From NCBI GenBank assembly GCA_938016505.1, contig CALLWN010000048.1, positions 1 to 15,947 on the forward strand: 15,947 bases of DNA. The letters run 5' to 3'. The position numbers were made by a program, and so were the translations under genes. A model generated the notes under the pieces. That model saw nothing but the letters and a program-made list of their open reading frames with translations, had not been told where the DNA came from and searched no databases. This DNA is from an uncultured Sphingomonadaceae bacterium. Lineage in GTDB: Bacteria; Pseudomonadota; Alphaproteobacteria; Sphingomonadales; Sphingomonadaceae. How positions within the stretch are numbered: the stretch's first letter is position 1; every line of letters begins with the position of its first letter. Below, in pieces: positions 1-7,605 of this stretch.

Positions 1-451
1 GCGGGAGAAAGGCGCCGCCGGAGTCGACGAGGTAGACGCAGGGCAGCCGGTTCGCTTCCGCGATCTCCTGCGCGCGCAGATGCTTCTTGACTGTGAGAGG
101 ATAATAGGTGCCGCCCTTCACGGTTGCATCATTGGCGACGATCATGACGAGCCTGCCGGCCACCTGCCCGATGCCCGCGATCAGGCCGGCGGCGGGCACC
201 TCGTCCTCGTAGACGTTGAAGGCTGCGAACTGGCCGATCTCGAGAAAAGCCGTGCCAGGGTCGAGCAGCCGCTCCACCCGTTCGCGCGGGAGCAGCTTGC
301 CGCGCTCCACGTGGCGCGTGCGGGAAGCTTCCGGCCCGCCGCGCGCCACCTGTGCGGCCCGGGCGCGCAACTCGGCCACCAGCGCTGCCATGGCCGCCCG
401 GTTTGCGCGCGCATCGGCGTCGTCGCTGATCGCGGTACCGATCCTCCCCAT
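1..451 (-). CDS. Methylcrotonoyl-CoA carboxylase carboxyltransferase (beta) subunit, N-terminal part, cut by window edge
   Basis: This subunit transfers the carboxyl group from biotin to 3-methylcrotonyl-CoA in leucine degradation, in complex with the biotin-carrying alpha subunit. The minus strand is open from an ATG at 449-451 to the left edge, giving about 150 residues of a protein normally near 530. Visible blocks typical of the family are [21 protein letters not shown] (a run near residue 50), then [27 protein letters not shown] sequence (here [30 protein letters not shown]) and [12 protein letters not shown]. The combination [12 protein letters not shown] plus VYLVDSGGA fits methylcrotonoyl-CoA better than propionyl-CoA carboxylase. 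A GGGAGG ribosome-binding site lies just upstream of the ATG. The frameshifted gene 493-1421 ends 41 bases upstream on the same strand, so the two may be co-transcribed. The alternative is another acyl-CoA carboxylase beta chain (geranyl-CoA type), which cannot be excluded from the N-terminus alone. Confidence 0.9.
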   Translation of the reverse strand, partial: MGRIGTAISDDADARANRAAMAALVAELRARAAQVARGGPEASRTRHVERGKLLPRERVERLLDPGTAFLEIGQFAAFNVYEDEVPAAGLIAGIGQVAGRLVMIVANDATVKGGTYYPLTVKKHLRAQEIAEANRLPCVYLVDSGGAFLP

Positions 452-492
452 GGCGCCTCCCTAGAAGGGACTGCGGGGGGTGGGAAGGCAGT

Positions 493-1421
493 TCAGGAAA
501 ACGGCCCGTCCACCGAGACGATCGCCGCATCGAGCCGGCGGTCGACCTGGGCCACGCCCTCGACCACAAGCCTTCCATCGGCGATCGTCACATCGAGAAC
601 CCGGGGTGGCACGGTTGCGGCTGGATATGTCGAAGGGATCTCGCCATGGCCGGAGTCGCGAATGCCCCAGCGGCCTGCTCCATCAGGACCGACGATCGCC
701 CACCAGGGCTCGACCCCCCCGACGTCGTTGTAACCGGCGCCTTCGTCGACGAGGCTCTGCGTCCGTCCGGAGACCCGAAGCGCGCCCGCCGCTGTCCAGC
801 CGGCAGGAATGGCTTGCCCGGACCCCCTGACACATCGTCGAAGCGTCCAAGGGCGATCCGCCGCTCGAGATCGGGGACGTCGCGCCGATATTCCTCCCAT
901 TCGGCATCCAGCCGCCGCTGCGCGGCGAGGAGCCAGGGCGGAGCTCCCGGGTCATCGCCACGCCACACGGTATTCGGGGCGAGCGTGTTGTCGGTGCCGT
1001 GGAACAGGATGGCGTCGGTTTCGGCTCGCCGGACTTGGACCAGAAAATCGAATCCGCCGGGGAATGACTCGATCCCGGTCAGGTCGAAGACATCGGCTGC
1101 CGGCGCGAGGCTGACGCCTGTCAGCTGGACATTCTCCGCCCCCTCGCCGGGGGCGGTGCCGATCGGGGTGAAGCGGAGCCGCTGGGCAGGCGATGGAAAG
1201 ACCCGCCGCCGGGCGGACAGAAGCTTGCCATTCTCAAGCAGGACGATGATCGGCCCGCCCGTCACTGCAAGATCGTCCAGCTCTGGCGGATCCCCGCGCG
1301 GATCGGGCTTGTTCCGCCTCAGCCAGGCGAGGAGCTGGCGGGCCGCCCAGGCAGAAACGCCCGTCAGGGCGAGACCCACGGCGAGGCGACGCCAGTCAAG
1401 GCCCTGATCGAAGCGCGGCAT
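493..1421 (-). pseudogene. Unrecognised one-TM protein, reading frame broken by one base at 823-827
   Basis: I do not recognise this protein. From an ATG at 1419-1421 the frame encodes a short basic lead, one probable membrane helix ([19 protein letters not shown], about residues 14-32), a charged stretch [10 protein letters not shown], and a soluble domain containing GGFDFLVQVRRAETDAILF and WLLAAQRRLDAEWEEYRRD. At about residue 198 (GRFDDVSG) the sequence jumps to another frame, which continues with coding-like sequence (IPAGWTAAGALRVSG, NDVGGVEPWWAIVGPDG, VLDVTIADGRLVVEG) to a TGA at 493-495. The jump sits in a run of five C on the plus strand (823-827). One extra base would join both parts into a protein of about 308 residues. 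No good ribosome-binding site precedes the ATG. It is either a real pseudogene or a sequencing error. It lies just upstream of the carboxylase gene on the same strand. Confidence 0.7.
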
Positions 1422-1526
1422 GGCCGGAGGCTAACAGGCCGCAGCGGGTTGAACCAGCCGGCATCGCCAGCTACGGGTGCATCTGAGGCCGGTCAGCATC
1501 GGCCAACAGAAAAGGACTGGCGACTC

Positions 1527-1763
1527 ATGCCCAAGGCCGGCATTCACCCCGACTATCACGTCATCAAGGTCCAGATGACCGACGGCACCGTGTTCGAGAC
1601 CCGCTCCACCTGGGGCAAGGAAGGCGACACGCTTGCGCTCGACATCGACCCCAAGAGCCACCCGGCCTGGACCGGCGGACAGGCCCGTGCCAACGAAAAG
1701 GCCGGGCAAGTGGCGAAGTTCAACAAGCGCTTCGGCGGGCTCGCCGGTCTCGGCAAGAAATAG
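1527..1763 (+). CDS. rpmE: 50S ribosomal protein bL31
   Basis: A component of the large ribosomal subunit that contributes to the bridge with the small subunit. The 78-residue product shows the family core [15 protein letters not shown], then [11 protein letters not shown], then [14 protein letters not shown] and FNKRFGG. It has no cysteine, so it is the zinc-free form usual in alphaproteobacteria rather than the CxC/CxxC form. An in-frame GTG at 1449 would add 26 residues without family similarity. The ATG at 1527 is preferred because it begins the conserved region ([11 protein letters not shown]) and has AAAGGA ten bases upstream. It runs divergently from the 493-1421 gene and meets xerC tail to tail with two bases between the stops. 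Confidence 0.96.
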   Translation: MPKAGIHPDYHVIKVQMTDGTVFETRSTWGKEGDTLALDIDPKSHPAWTGGQARANEKAGQVAKFNKRFGGLAGLGKK

Positions 1764-1786
1764 CCTCAGCCCCCGCGGGGGTGGCT
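1755..1786 (-). terminator. Possible terminator hairpin for xerC, at the rpmE/xerC junction
   Basis: AGCC at 1762-1765 can pair with GGCT at 1783-1786, enclosing the perfect palindrome CCCCCGCGGGGG at 1770-1781. Read on the minus strand, the hairpin is followed by ATTTCTT (1755-1761), a short T-rich tract suitable for xerC termination. On the plus strand no T tract follows, so it is less likely to end rpmE transcripts by the intrinsic route. The hairpin overlaps the last codons of xerC and the rpmE stop codon. Confidence 0.4.
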
Positions 1787-2680
1787 GCTGCGATAAACGT
1801 CGAGCAGATGCGCTGCATCGACGGCAGTGTAGACCTGCGTCGAGCTGAGCGAGGCGTGGCCGAGAAGCTCCTGGATCGCGCGCAGGTCGGCACCGCCTGC
1901 CAGCAGGTGGGTCGCAAAGCTGTGGCGAAGCGCGTGCGGCGTCGCGCTGTCCGGCAGGCCGAGTGCGACCCGGGCGGCCCGCATCGCCCGGCGCAGCACA
2001 TCGGCTGAAAGCCGCCCGCCCCTGGCGCCGCGAAACAGCGGGCTCCCGGCCGAGGCCGGGAAGGGACAGAGGCCGAGGTAGGCGGCGATCGCCTCGCGCA
2101 CCTGCGGCAGCAGCACGACGGTGCGGGTCTTGCCGCCCTTGCCGCGCAGCTGGAGCGTCTCGCCGAGCGGCAGCACGGCGCAGTCGAGACCGAGGGCCTC
2201 GGAGATGCGCAGGCCTGCGCCGTAGAGAAGGAGCAGTGCTGCCGTGTCGCGCGCGGCGATCCACGGCTCGCGTGCCGCTTCGCCAGCGGTCTCGGCAAGC
2301 GCCACGGCATCGTCGGGCGCAACCGGTCGCGGCACGCCCTTCCGCACCCTGGGCGCTTCGAGCCGCGCGAGCGCTGTCGTGTCCAGCCCGCGCGTGCGGG
2401 CAAGAAAGCGGAACCAGGTGCGCAGGGCCGACAGCTCGCGCGCGGCCGAGCGCCCGCAAAGCCCCGACGCGCGCCGGGCGGCGAGGTAGCCGCGCATGTC
2501 GGCGCTGGTGAGATCGCGCAGCAGGGCAACATCGGCCGGCCGGCCGGTCGCGGCCTCGACATGGGCGAGGAAACGGGCGCCGGTCGCTGCATAGGCCCGG
2601 ACCGTCTGGGGCGAGAGCCGGCGCTCATGGGCAAGGCTGTCGCACCAGGCGCGCAGCAGGTCGAGCCCGGTCTCGGCCAC
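1766..2680 (-). CDS. xerC: Tyrosine recombinase XerC
   Basis: A site-specific tyrosine recombinase that acts with XerD at dif to resolve chromosome dimers. The 304-residue length is typical. The N-terminal SAM-like core-binding domain (about 1-105, with the motif RLSPQTVRAYAATGARFLAH) is followed by the catalytic domain. The expected catalytic residues are present: R158 in GAGLRISEALGL, K181 in RGKGGKTR, H249 and R252 in HALRHSFATHLL, H275 in LLGHASLSSTQ, and the nucleophile Y284 in TQVYTAV. The start is GTG at 2678-2680, eight bases after the stop of the aldolase gene, with no clear ribosome-binding site. Translation is therefore probably coupled to the upstream gene. XerD is the alternative name; the choice of XerC rests on overall resemblance and neighbourhood and is less certain than the family. 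Confidence 0.93.
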   Translation of the reverse strand: MAETGLDLLRAWCDSLAHERRLSPQTVRAYAATGARFLAHVEAATGRPADVALLRDLTSADMRGYLAARRASGLCGRSAARELSALRTWFRFLARTRGLDTTALARLEAPRVRKGVPRPVAPDDAVALAETAGEAAREPWIAARDTAALLLLYGAGLRISEALGLDCAVLPLGETLQLRGKGGKTRTVVLLPQVREAIAAYLGLCPFPASAGSPLFRGARGGRLSADVLRRAMRAARVALGLPDSATPHALRHSFATHLLAGGADLRAIQELLGHASLSSTQVYTAVDAAHLLDVYRSSHPRGG

Positions 2681-2688
2681 CGCCGGGG

Positions 2689-3342
2689 TCAGCCGATGGT
2701 CTGCCCGGTCTTCGCCCAGTCGGCGAGGAAGGCGGCGAGCCCCTTGTCGGTGAGCGGGTGGCCGGCGAGCTGCCTGAGGACGGCTGGCGGCATGGTGGCA
2801 ACATCGGCGCCGATCTTCGCAGCCGCGAGCACATGGACCGGGTGGCGGACGGAGGCGACCAGGATTTCGGTCGCAAACTCGTAATTGTCGTAGATAAGAC
2901 GGATGTCCTCGATGAGGGCCATGCCATCGAACCCGACATCGTCATGCCTGCCGACGAACGGGGAGACGAAGGTCGCGCCCGCCTTGGCGGCAAGGAGCGC
3001 CTGCGGGGCGGAGAAGCACAGCGTCACATTGACCATGGCGCCATCGGCGGTGAGCGCCCTGCAGGCTCTCAGGCCATCGAGGGTGAGCGGCAGCTTCACG
3101 CAGACATTGGGGGCGATCGCGCGGACGACGGCGGCTTCGCGCATCATGCCGTCAAAGTCGGTTGCCACCACTTCGGCCGAGACCGGGCCGGGGACGATCG
3201 CGCAGATCTCCTTCACCACCTCGAGGAAGTCGCGGCCGGCCTTGTGGACGAGGCTCGGGTTGGTGGTCACGCCATCGACGAGGCCGGAAGCGGCAAGTGC
3301 TACGATCTCGGCGACATCGGCGGTGTCGAGGAAGAATTTCAT
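2689..3342 (-). CDS. fsa: Fructose-6-phosphate aldolase / transaldolase-like protein
   Basis: A class I aldolase of the small transaldolase family, cytosolic, acting on sugar phosphates. The exact reaction (fructose-6-phosphate cleavage or transaldolase) cannot be told from sequence by eye. The 217-residue product begins [13 protein letters not shown], has the family block [14 protein letters not shown] (residues 23-36), the Schiff-base lysine K83 in VCVKLPLT, then [31 protein letters not shown] and a C-terminal [15 protein letters not shown] ribosome-binding site GGAG precedes the ATG. It lies directly upstream of xerC in a probable two-gene operon and is divergent from priA, with 48 bases between the start codons. 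Confidence 0.94.
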   Translation of the reverse strand: MKFFLDTADVAEIVALAASGLVDGVTTNPSLVHKAGRDFLEVVKEICAIVPGPVSAEVVATDFDGMMREAAVVRAIAPNVCVKLPLTLDGLRACRALTADGAMVNVTLCFSAPQALLAAKAGATFVSPFVGRHDDVGFDGMALIEDIRLIYDNYEFATEILVASVRHPVHVLAAAKIGADVATMPPAVLRQLAGHPLTDKGLAAFLADWAKTGQTIG

Positions 3343-3390
3343 TGCTGTCTCCGGTTTGCGCCCCTTTCGCGCCCGGCCTAGGCAAGGTCA

Positions 3391-5571
3391 ATGGCAGAGG
3401 TCGCGCGCGTTCCGGTTCTGCTGGTCGGGCTCCGGCTCGGCATCTTCGATTACGCTGTGCCCGGAGGCGTCGACCTTGCCCCCGGTGATGTGGTCGAGGT
3501 GCCGCTCGGCGCGCGGCGCGCCATCGGGATCGTATGGGACGGGCCGACCGGCGACATCGGGACCGCGCGTCTGAAGCCGGTCGGCCGGCGGCTTGCCGTG
3601 CCCCGGGTGGCCTTGCCGCTGCGCCGGCTGGTCGACTGGATGGCCGACTATTATGTGGCCGCCCCCGGCGAGGTTGCACGCATGCTGCTGCCGGCTGTCG
3701 CCTTCGAAGCGGACAAGCCCTCCCCATCACTTTACGCCGCGAACCCGGCAGCCGCGGCAACTGCCCTGAAACTGCCCCGTCAGCGGGCGCTGGCGGTGGC
3801 GTTGCAGACGCTCGCAGACGAGGGTCCGATGCGGCTTTCCGCCTGGGCCGAGCGGCTGGCCGTTTCGCGCGCGCGGCTTGCGCCGTTGGTCGAGGCCGGG
3901 CTGCTGGTTCCCGTCGCCGGTCCGACCGGCCCGACCGGGCCGCGCCAAACCCGGCCAGCGCCGCCAACCCTGTCGCCAACGCAGCGGAAAGCAGCGGATG
4001 CGTTGGCCACAGCCGTCGGGGCCGGTGGTTTTCAGCCGATCCTGCTCGATGGCGTGACTGGGGCCGGCAAGACCGAAGTCTATTTCGAGGCGATTGCAGC
4101 CGCGCTCGATGCAGGGCGGCAGGCGCTCGTGCTGCTGCCCGAAATCGGTCTGACCCAGGCCCTGCTCCGGCGGTTCGAAACGCGTTTCGGCGCGCCGCCG
4201 CTGCTGTGGCATTCGGGTCTCGGCCCGGCTGACCGCCGCCGGACCTGGCATCTGCTGGCGCAGGGTGCTGCGCAGGTCGTGGTCGGCGCGCGATCGGCCC
4301 TGTTCCTGCCGCTCCCGCGCCTCGGGCTCATCGTCGTCGACGAGGCCCATGACATGGCGTTCAAGCAGGAGGAGGGCGTGCATTACCATGGCCGGGATGT
4401 CGCTGCGGTGCGCGCCCGGTTCGAGGGCGTGCCGGTGGTGCTTGCAACGGCCACACCGAGCCTCGAGACGCTCGAGAATGTGGCGCGCGGCCGTTACCGG
4501 CGGCTGGTCCTTCCCGATCGCCACGGCGGGGCAAGGCTGCCCGCCGTCACGCTCGTCGACCTGCGCAAGAGCCCGCCCGCGCGCAAGCGCTGGCTTGCCG
4601 AGCCGTTGGCAGACGCAATCGATGCCGCGCTCGCGGCGGGCGAGCAGACCCTGCTGTTCCTGAACCGCCGGGGCTATGCCCCGCTCACCCTCTGCAGGGC
4701 CTGCGGCACCCGGATCCGCTGCCCCGCATGCACCGCGTGGATGGTCGAGCACCGGCTTGCCCGTCAGTTGCGCTGCCACCACTGCGGCCATGCCGAGCCG
4801 GTGCCCGACGCCTGCCCGGCCTGCGGCACGGTCGGGAGCCTTGTCGCCTGCGGCCCCGGGGTTGAGCGGCTCGCCGAGGAGGTCGCAGCGCGCTGGCCGG
4901 CGGCACGCAGCGCGATCGCAACGTCTGATACCGTCCGCTCGGCGACCGACGCGACCGCTCTGTTCGCCCGCGTCGATGCCGGTGAGGTCGACATCCTGGT
5001 CGGCACCCAGATGCTGGCCAAGGGCCATGACTTCGAGCGGCTCACCGTGGTCGGGGTGGTCGATGCGGACCTCGGGCTCGATGGCGGCGATCTTCGTGCG
5101 GGTGAGCGCACATTCGCCCAGCTTGCGCAGGTCGCAGGCCGCGCCGGGCGCGGCCACAGGCCGGGCCGGGTCTTCATCCAGACCCATCAGCCCGAGGCGC
5201 CGCTCATGCAGGCGCTCGCGCACCATGATCGCGACGCCTTTCTTGCCGCCGAGCGAAGCGCCCGCGCGGCCGCGGGCATGCCGCCGTTCGGCCGGCTCGC
5301 TGCCGTCATCCTGTCGGCCGAGCGGGAAGACCGGCTGCGCGAGGCCGCCAGCCTTCTCCAGCGCGCGGCGCCGCGGGGCGAGGGGCTCCAGACCTTCGGC
5401 CCGGCGCCCGCACCGCTTGCCATGCTGCGCGGCCGCCACCGGATGCGGTTTCTTGTTCACGCCCGGCGCGATGTGGCGCTGCAGCAGCATCTGCGCGCCT
5501 GGGTCGAAGCCGTGCGTGTGCCCGCTGGCGTGCGCCTGACAATCGACGTCGACCCGCAGAGTTTCCTCTAG
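3391..5571 (+). CDS. priA: Primosomal replication restart helicase PriA
   Basis: A 3'-5' DNA helicase that recognises stalled forks and reloads the replicative helicase. The 726 residues match the usual length. The N-terminal fork-binding region (VPVLLVGLRLGIFDYAVPGG, VEVPLGARRAIGIVW) is followed by a winged-helix-like region, a Gly/Pro/Thr-rich linker (GPTGPTGP), then the helicase core. The core has Walker A GVTGAGKT (221-228), DEAH (317-320) and TATPSLE. Four cysteine pairs, C435/C438, C444/C447, C462/C465 and C475/C478, form the two zinc sites inserted between the helicase lobes. The second lobe has VGTQMLAKGHDF and QVAGRAGRG. The ATG at 3391 has AAGG a few bases upstream. Its TAG stop shares the palindrome CTAG (5568-5571) with the stop of the convergent thpR. 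Confidence 0.97.
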   Translation: MAEVARVPVLLVGLRLGIFDYAVPGGVDLAPGDVVEVPLGARRAIGIVWDGPTGDIGTARLKPVGRRLAVPRVALPLRRLVDWMADYYVAAPGEVARMLLPAVAFEADKPSPSLYAANPAAAATALKLPRQRALAVALQTLADEGPMRLSAWAERLAVSRARLAPLVEAGLLVPVAGPTGPTGPRQTRPAPPTLSPTQRKAADALATAVGAGGFQPILLDGVTGAGKTEVYFEAIAAALDAGRQALVLLPEIGLTQALLRRFETRFGAPPLLWHSGLGPADRRRTWHLLAQGAAQVVVGARSALFLPLPRLGLIVVDEAHDMAFKQEEGVHYHGRDVAAVRARFEGVPVVLATATPSLETLENVARGRYRRLVLPDRHGGARLPAVTLVDLRKSPPARKRWLAEPLADAIDAALAAGEQTLLFLNRRGYAPLTLCRACGTRIRCPACTAWMVEHRLARQLRCHHCGHAEPVPDACPACGTVGSLVACGPGVERLAEEVAARWPAARSAIATSDTVRSATDATALFARVDAGEVDILVGTQMLAKGHDFERLTVVGVVDADLGLDGGDLRAGERTFAQLAQVAGRAGRGHRPGRVFIQTHQPEAPLMQALAHHDRDAFLAAERSARAAAGMPPFGRLAAVILSAEREDRLREAASLLQRAAPRGEGLQTFGPAPAPLAMLRGRHRMRFLVHARRDVALQQHLRAWVEAVRVPAGVRLTIDVDPQSFL

Positions 5572-6128
5572 CGCAGCCCGGGAGCCTCGAGCGGGACTTC
5601 GAGCAGCGGCCGATAATGGGCGCCCTCGCGGCCGAGGCTGCTCTCGAACAGCGTCACGGCAGCCGCCGTGAAACCGATGCCGGGCGGCTCGCGGTCGCGC
5701 AGGAAGCGCAGCAGACCCTCGGGGGGAAGCCCGCGCGCCGGGAAGCGGGCAAGCGTCACGTGCGGCACGAACCTGCGGCCCGGCAGGGGAATCCCGGCCG
5801 GGACCAGCGTGGCCGAAACCCGGGCTGCGAGTGCTGCCACCGCGTCTGCCGGGGCGAGCCCGATCCACAGCGTCGAGACCCGGCCGCGTGCGGTCTCGAA
5901 TGTGCCGAAGTCACCATAGCGGAGTGCGAGCGGCGCAGCGTGGAGCCGTGCGAGCGCCTGTGCCACGGCATCGGCCTGGTAGCGGTCCAGCTCGCCGAGA
6001 AACGCAAGCGTTGCATGCAGCTGGGCATCGGTCTGCCAGCGCGCGTCCGCGACGCCGCCCATGAGGGCGAGAAGCGCAGCCCGGGCCTCTGGGGGAGGCC
6101 GCAGCGCAACGAACAGCCGGTGGCTCAC
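5568..6128 (-). CDS. thpR: RNA 2',3'-cyclic phosphodiesterase (2H phosphoesterase, LigT type)
   Basis: Hydrolyses 2',3'-cyclic phosphate ends of RNA and belongs to the 2H phosphoesterase family. The 186-residue protein has the two catalytic HxT motifs: H38-A-T40 in LHATLAFLG and H123-V-T125 in VPHVTLARF. The N-terminus MSHRLFVALRPP is also typical. The start is GTG at 6126-6128, overlapping the TGA of the upstream esterase as GTGA, which suggests translational coupling. Its stop TAG overlaps the stop of priA on the other strand by three of four bases, so the two genes end back to back with no spacer. Function beyond the family reaction is not known from the sequence. Confidence 0.92.
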   Translation of the reverse strand: MSHRLFVALRPPPEARAALLALMGGVADARWQTDAQLHATLAFLGELDRYQADAVAQALARLHAAPLALRYGDFGTFETARGRVSTLWIGLAPADAVAALAARVSATLVPAGIPLPGRRFVPHVTLARFPARGLPPEGLLRFLRDREPPGIGFTAAAVTLFESSLGREGAHYRPLLEVPLEAPGLR

Positions 6129-6814
6129 GCCGCGCGGCTGGCAGCGCGGGCAGCGTCGGCCAGTGCCGCGCGCACCAGCGGCAGGATGCCCCGCACCATC
6201 ACGGCAACGCCCTCGGCATTGGGGTGCATGCCGTCGGCGAGCAGAAGCTGCGGGTTGGCGGCGACGCCTTCGAGAAAGAAGGGGTAGAGGCGCGCGCCGT
6301 GCCGCTTGGCAAGCGCGGGGAACACCGCCTCATAGTCCCGGGCATAGGCCTGGCCGAGATTGGGTGCGGCCCGCATGCCGGCGAGCACGATCTGGCTCCC
6401 CGCGCCCCTCAGCGTGCCAAGGATGGCATCGAGATTGTCGCGCATCGCAGCCACTGGCTGGCCGCGCAGCATGTCGTTGGCGCCGAGCGCGACGATCGTG
6501 ACAGCCGGCGCGGCGGGGAGCGATTTCAGGACCCAGCCGAGCCGGGCACGGCCCTGCGCCGATGTGTCGCCCGAGACACCGGCATTGTGCACTGTCGCAG
6601 CCACGCCCGTGCGGCGAAGTGCAGCGCCGAGCTGGGCCGGGAAGCTCGCTGCCGGCGGCAGCTGGTAACCCGCCGTCAGGCTGTCACCATAGGCCAGCAC
6701 CAGCGGGGGCGCCGCCGCCGCGGCGCGAGCCCCGGGCGCGGGCAGGAGGAAAAGCCCAAGCCCCGCCTTCAAAATGCCGCGCCGGCTGCCATATGGTCGA
6801 AACGCAGTCCGCAC
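6125..6814 (-). CDS. SGNH-type arylesterase / lysophospholipase (TesA-like), exported
   Basis: A GDSL/SGNH hydrolase acting on esters or thioesters in the periplasm. The 229-residue product has an N-terminal export signal with a twin-arginine-like motif (SRRGILK, residues 10-16), a hydrophobic run AGLGLFLL and a probable cleavage site near A-R-A-A. Next come the catalytic GDS (S45 in AYGDSLTAGY), the oxyanion Gly and Asn in NAGVSGDT and VALGANDMLRG, and D194/H197 in DGMHPN. The open frame extends much further upstream but only as antisense to the ABC gene. The GTG at 6812-6814 is chosen because GGGAGG lies seven bases before it and the export signal begins there. It is divergent from the YbbA/YbbP pair, matching the known tesA/ybbA-ybbP neighbourhood. 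Confidence 0.9.
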   Translation of the reverse strand: MRTAFRPYGSRRGILKAGLGLFLLPAPGARAAAAAPPLVLAYGDSLTAGYQLPPAASFPAQLGAALRRTGVAATVHNAGVSGDTSAQGRARLGWVLKSLPAAPAVTIVALGANDMLRGQPVAAMRDNLDAILGTLRGAGSQIVLAGMRAAPNLGQAYARDYEAVFPALAKRHGARLYPFFLEGVAANPQLLLADGMHPNAEGVAVMVRGILPLVRAALADAARAASRAA

Positions 6815-6821
6815 GCTGGAG

Positions 6822-6827
6822 CCTCCC
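6822..6827 (-). promoter_or_regulatory. Ribosome-binding site fixing the GTG start of the esterase
   Basis: On the minus strand this reads GGGAGG, seven bases before the GTG at 6812-6814. It decides the start within a much longer antisense-open frame. The plus-strand GGAG (6818-6821) that probably serves the divergent ABC gene lies immediately beside it. Confidence 0.7.
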
Positions 6828-6833
6828 GTCCCG

Positions 6834-7568
6834 ATGACCGAGCACGCCCTGTCAAATCCTGCCATGGCGGCCGATATCGTGATTGATGCCGTCGATGTCA
6901 CCCTTTCGCTCGGACGCGGCGAAAGCCGGGTCGACATCCTTCGCGGCGTGACGCTTGCTGTCCGGGCTGGCGAACGGCTGGCGATCCTCGGTCCGTCGGG
7001 CAGTGGCAAGTCGTCGCTCATGGCGGTGCTTGCAGGCCTCGAGCAGGCGAGCGGCGGGCGGATCATCGTGGCTGGAACCGATTTTCGCGGGCTGAACGAG
7101 GATGGTCTCGCCGAGGCCCGCCGCGGTCGCATCGGGATCGTGCTCCAGGCCTTCCATCTCATCCCGACCATGACGGCGCTCGAGAATGTCGCCGTGCCGC
7201 TCGAACTGGCTGGCCATGCCGATCCGTTCGGAGAGGCAAGGCAGGAGCTTGAGGCAGTCGGGCTCGGCGCTCGCATCGGCCATTACCCCACCCAGCTCTC
7301 GGGAGGCGAGCAGCAGCGCGTGGCCCTGGCCCGCGCGCTTGCACCGCGGCCGCCGATCCTGTTCGCCGACGAGCCGACCGGCAACCTCGATGCCGCGACG
7401 GGGGAAGGGATTGTCGCCCTCCTGTTCCGGCGGCTCGCCGAAACCGGTGCGACGCTCATCCTCATCACCCACGATCGGGACCTGGCAGACCGCTGCGATC
7501 GGGTGGTGACGATGCGCGATGGCCGCATCGTGTCGGATACGCGCGTGCCGCGCGCCGTCCCGGCGTGA
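6834..7568 (+). CDS. ABC transporter ATP-binding protein, YbbA/LolD type
   Basis: The cytoplasmic ATPase subunit that powers the FtsX-type permease encoded next. The 244-residue protein has Walker A GPSGSGKSS, the Q-loop in IVLQAFHLIPTMTALENV, the signature LSGGEQQRVALARAL, Walker B ILFADEPTGNLD with catalytic E, and H-loop ITHDRDLADRCD. The pattern LIPTMTALENVAVPLEL is typical of the MacB/LolD/YbbA branch. The ATG at 6834 begins MTEHALSNP and has GGAG twelve bases upstream. An ATG at 6864 (MAADIV) is the alternative. Only 19 bases separate this start from that of the divergent esterase. The permease follows 37 bases downstream. The substrate is unknown; LolD-type lipoprotein transport is less likely because the partner is YbbP-like and not LolC/E-like. 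Confidence 0.93.
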   Translation: MTEHALSNPAMAADIVIDAVDVTLSLGRGESRVDILRGVTLAVRAGERLAILGPSGSGKSSLMAVLAGLEQASGGRIIVAGTDFRGLNEDGLAEARRGRIGIVLQAFHLIPTMTALENVAVPLELAGHADPFGEARQELEAVGLGARIGHYPTQLSGGEQQRVALARALAPRPPILFADEPTGNLDAATGEGIVALLFRRLAETGATLILITHDRDLADRCDRVVTMRDGRIVSDTRVPRAVPA

Positions 7569-7605
7569 CCGGGGCCGACAAGGGCGCGGGCGGGGGCGCA
7601 GCTGA

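Noticed and set aside
823..827. Programmed ribosomal frameshift in the unknown gene
   Set aside because: The run is only five G in the mRNA, and no stimulatory hairpin or Shine-Dalgarno-like element was noticed. A similar one-base shortage at 15562-15567 makes an error or decay likelier.
3934..3957. GPTGPTGP coding repeat in priA as a collagen-like or mobile insertion
   Set aside because: It is very short, in frame and falls in the expected flexible linker before the helicase core.
3727..5868. Very long open frame on the minus strand across priA
   Set aside because: It is antisense to a complete priA with all motifs. Its translation is low-complexity, rich in Arg, Gly and Pro, as expected from high third-position GC.
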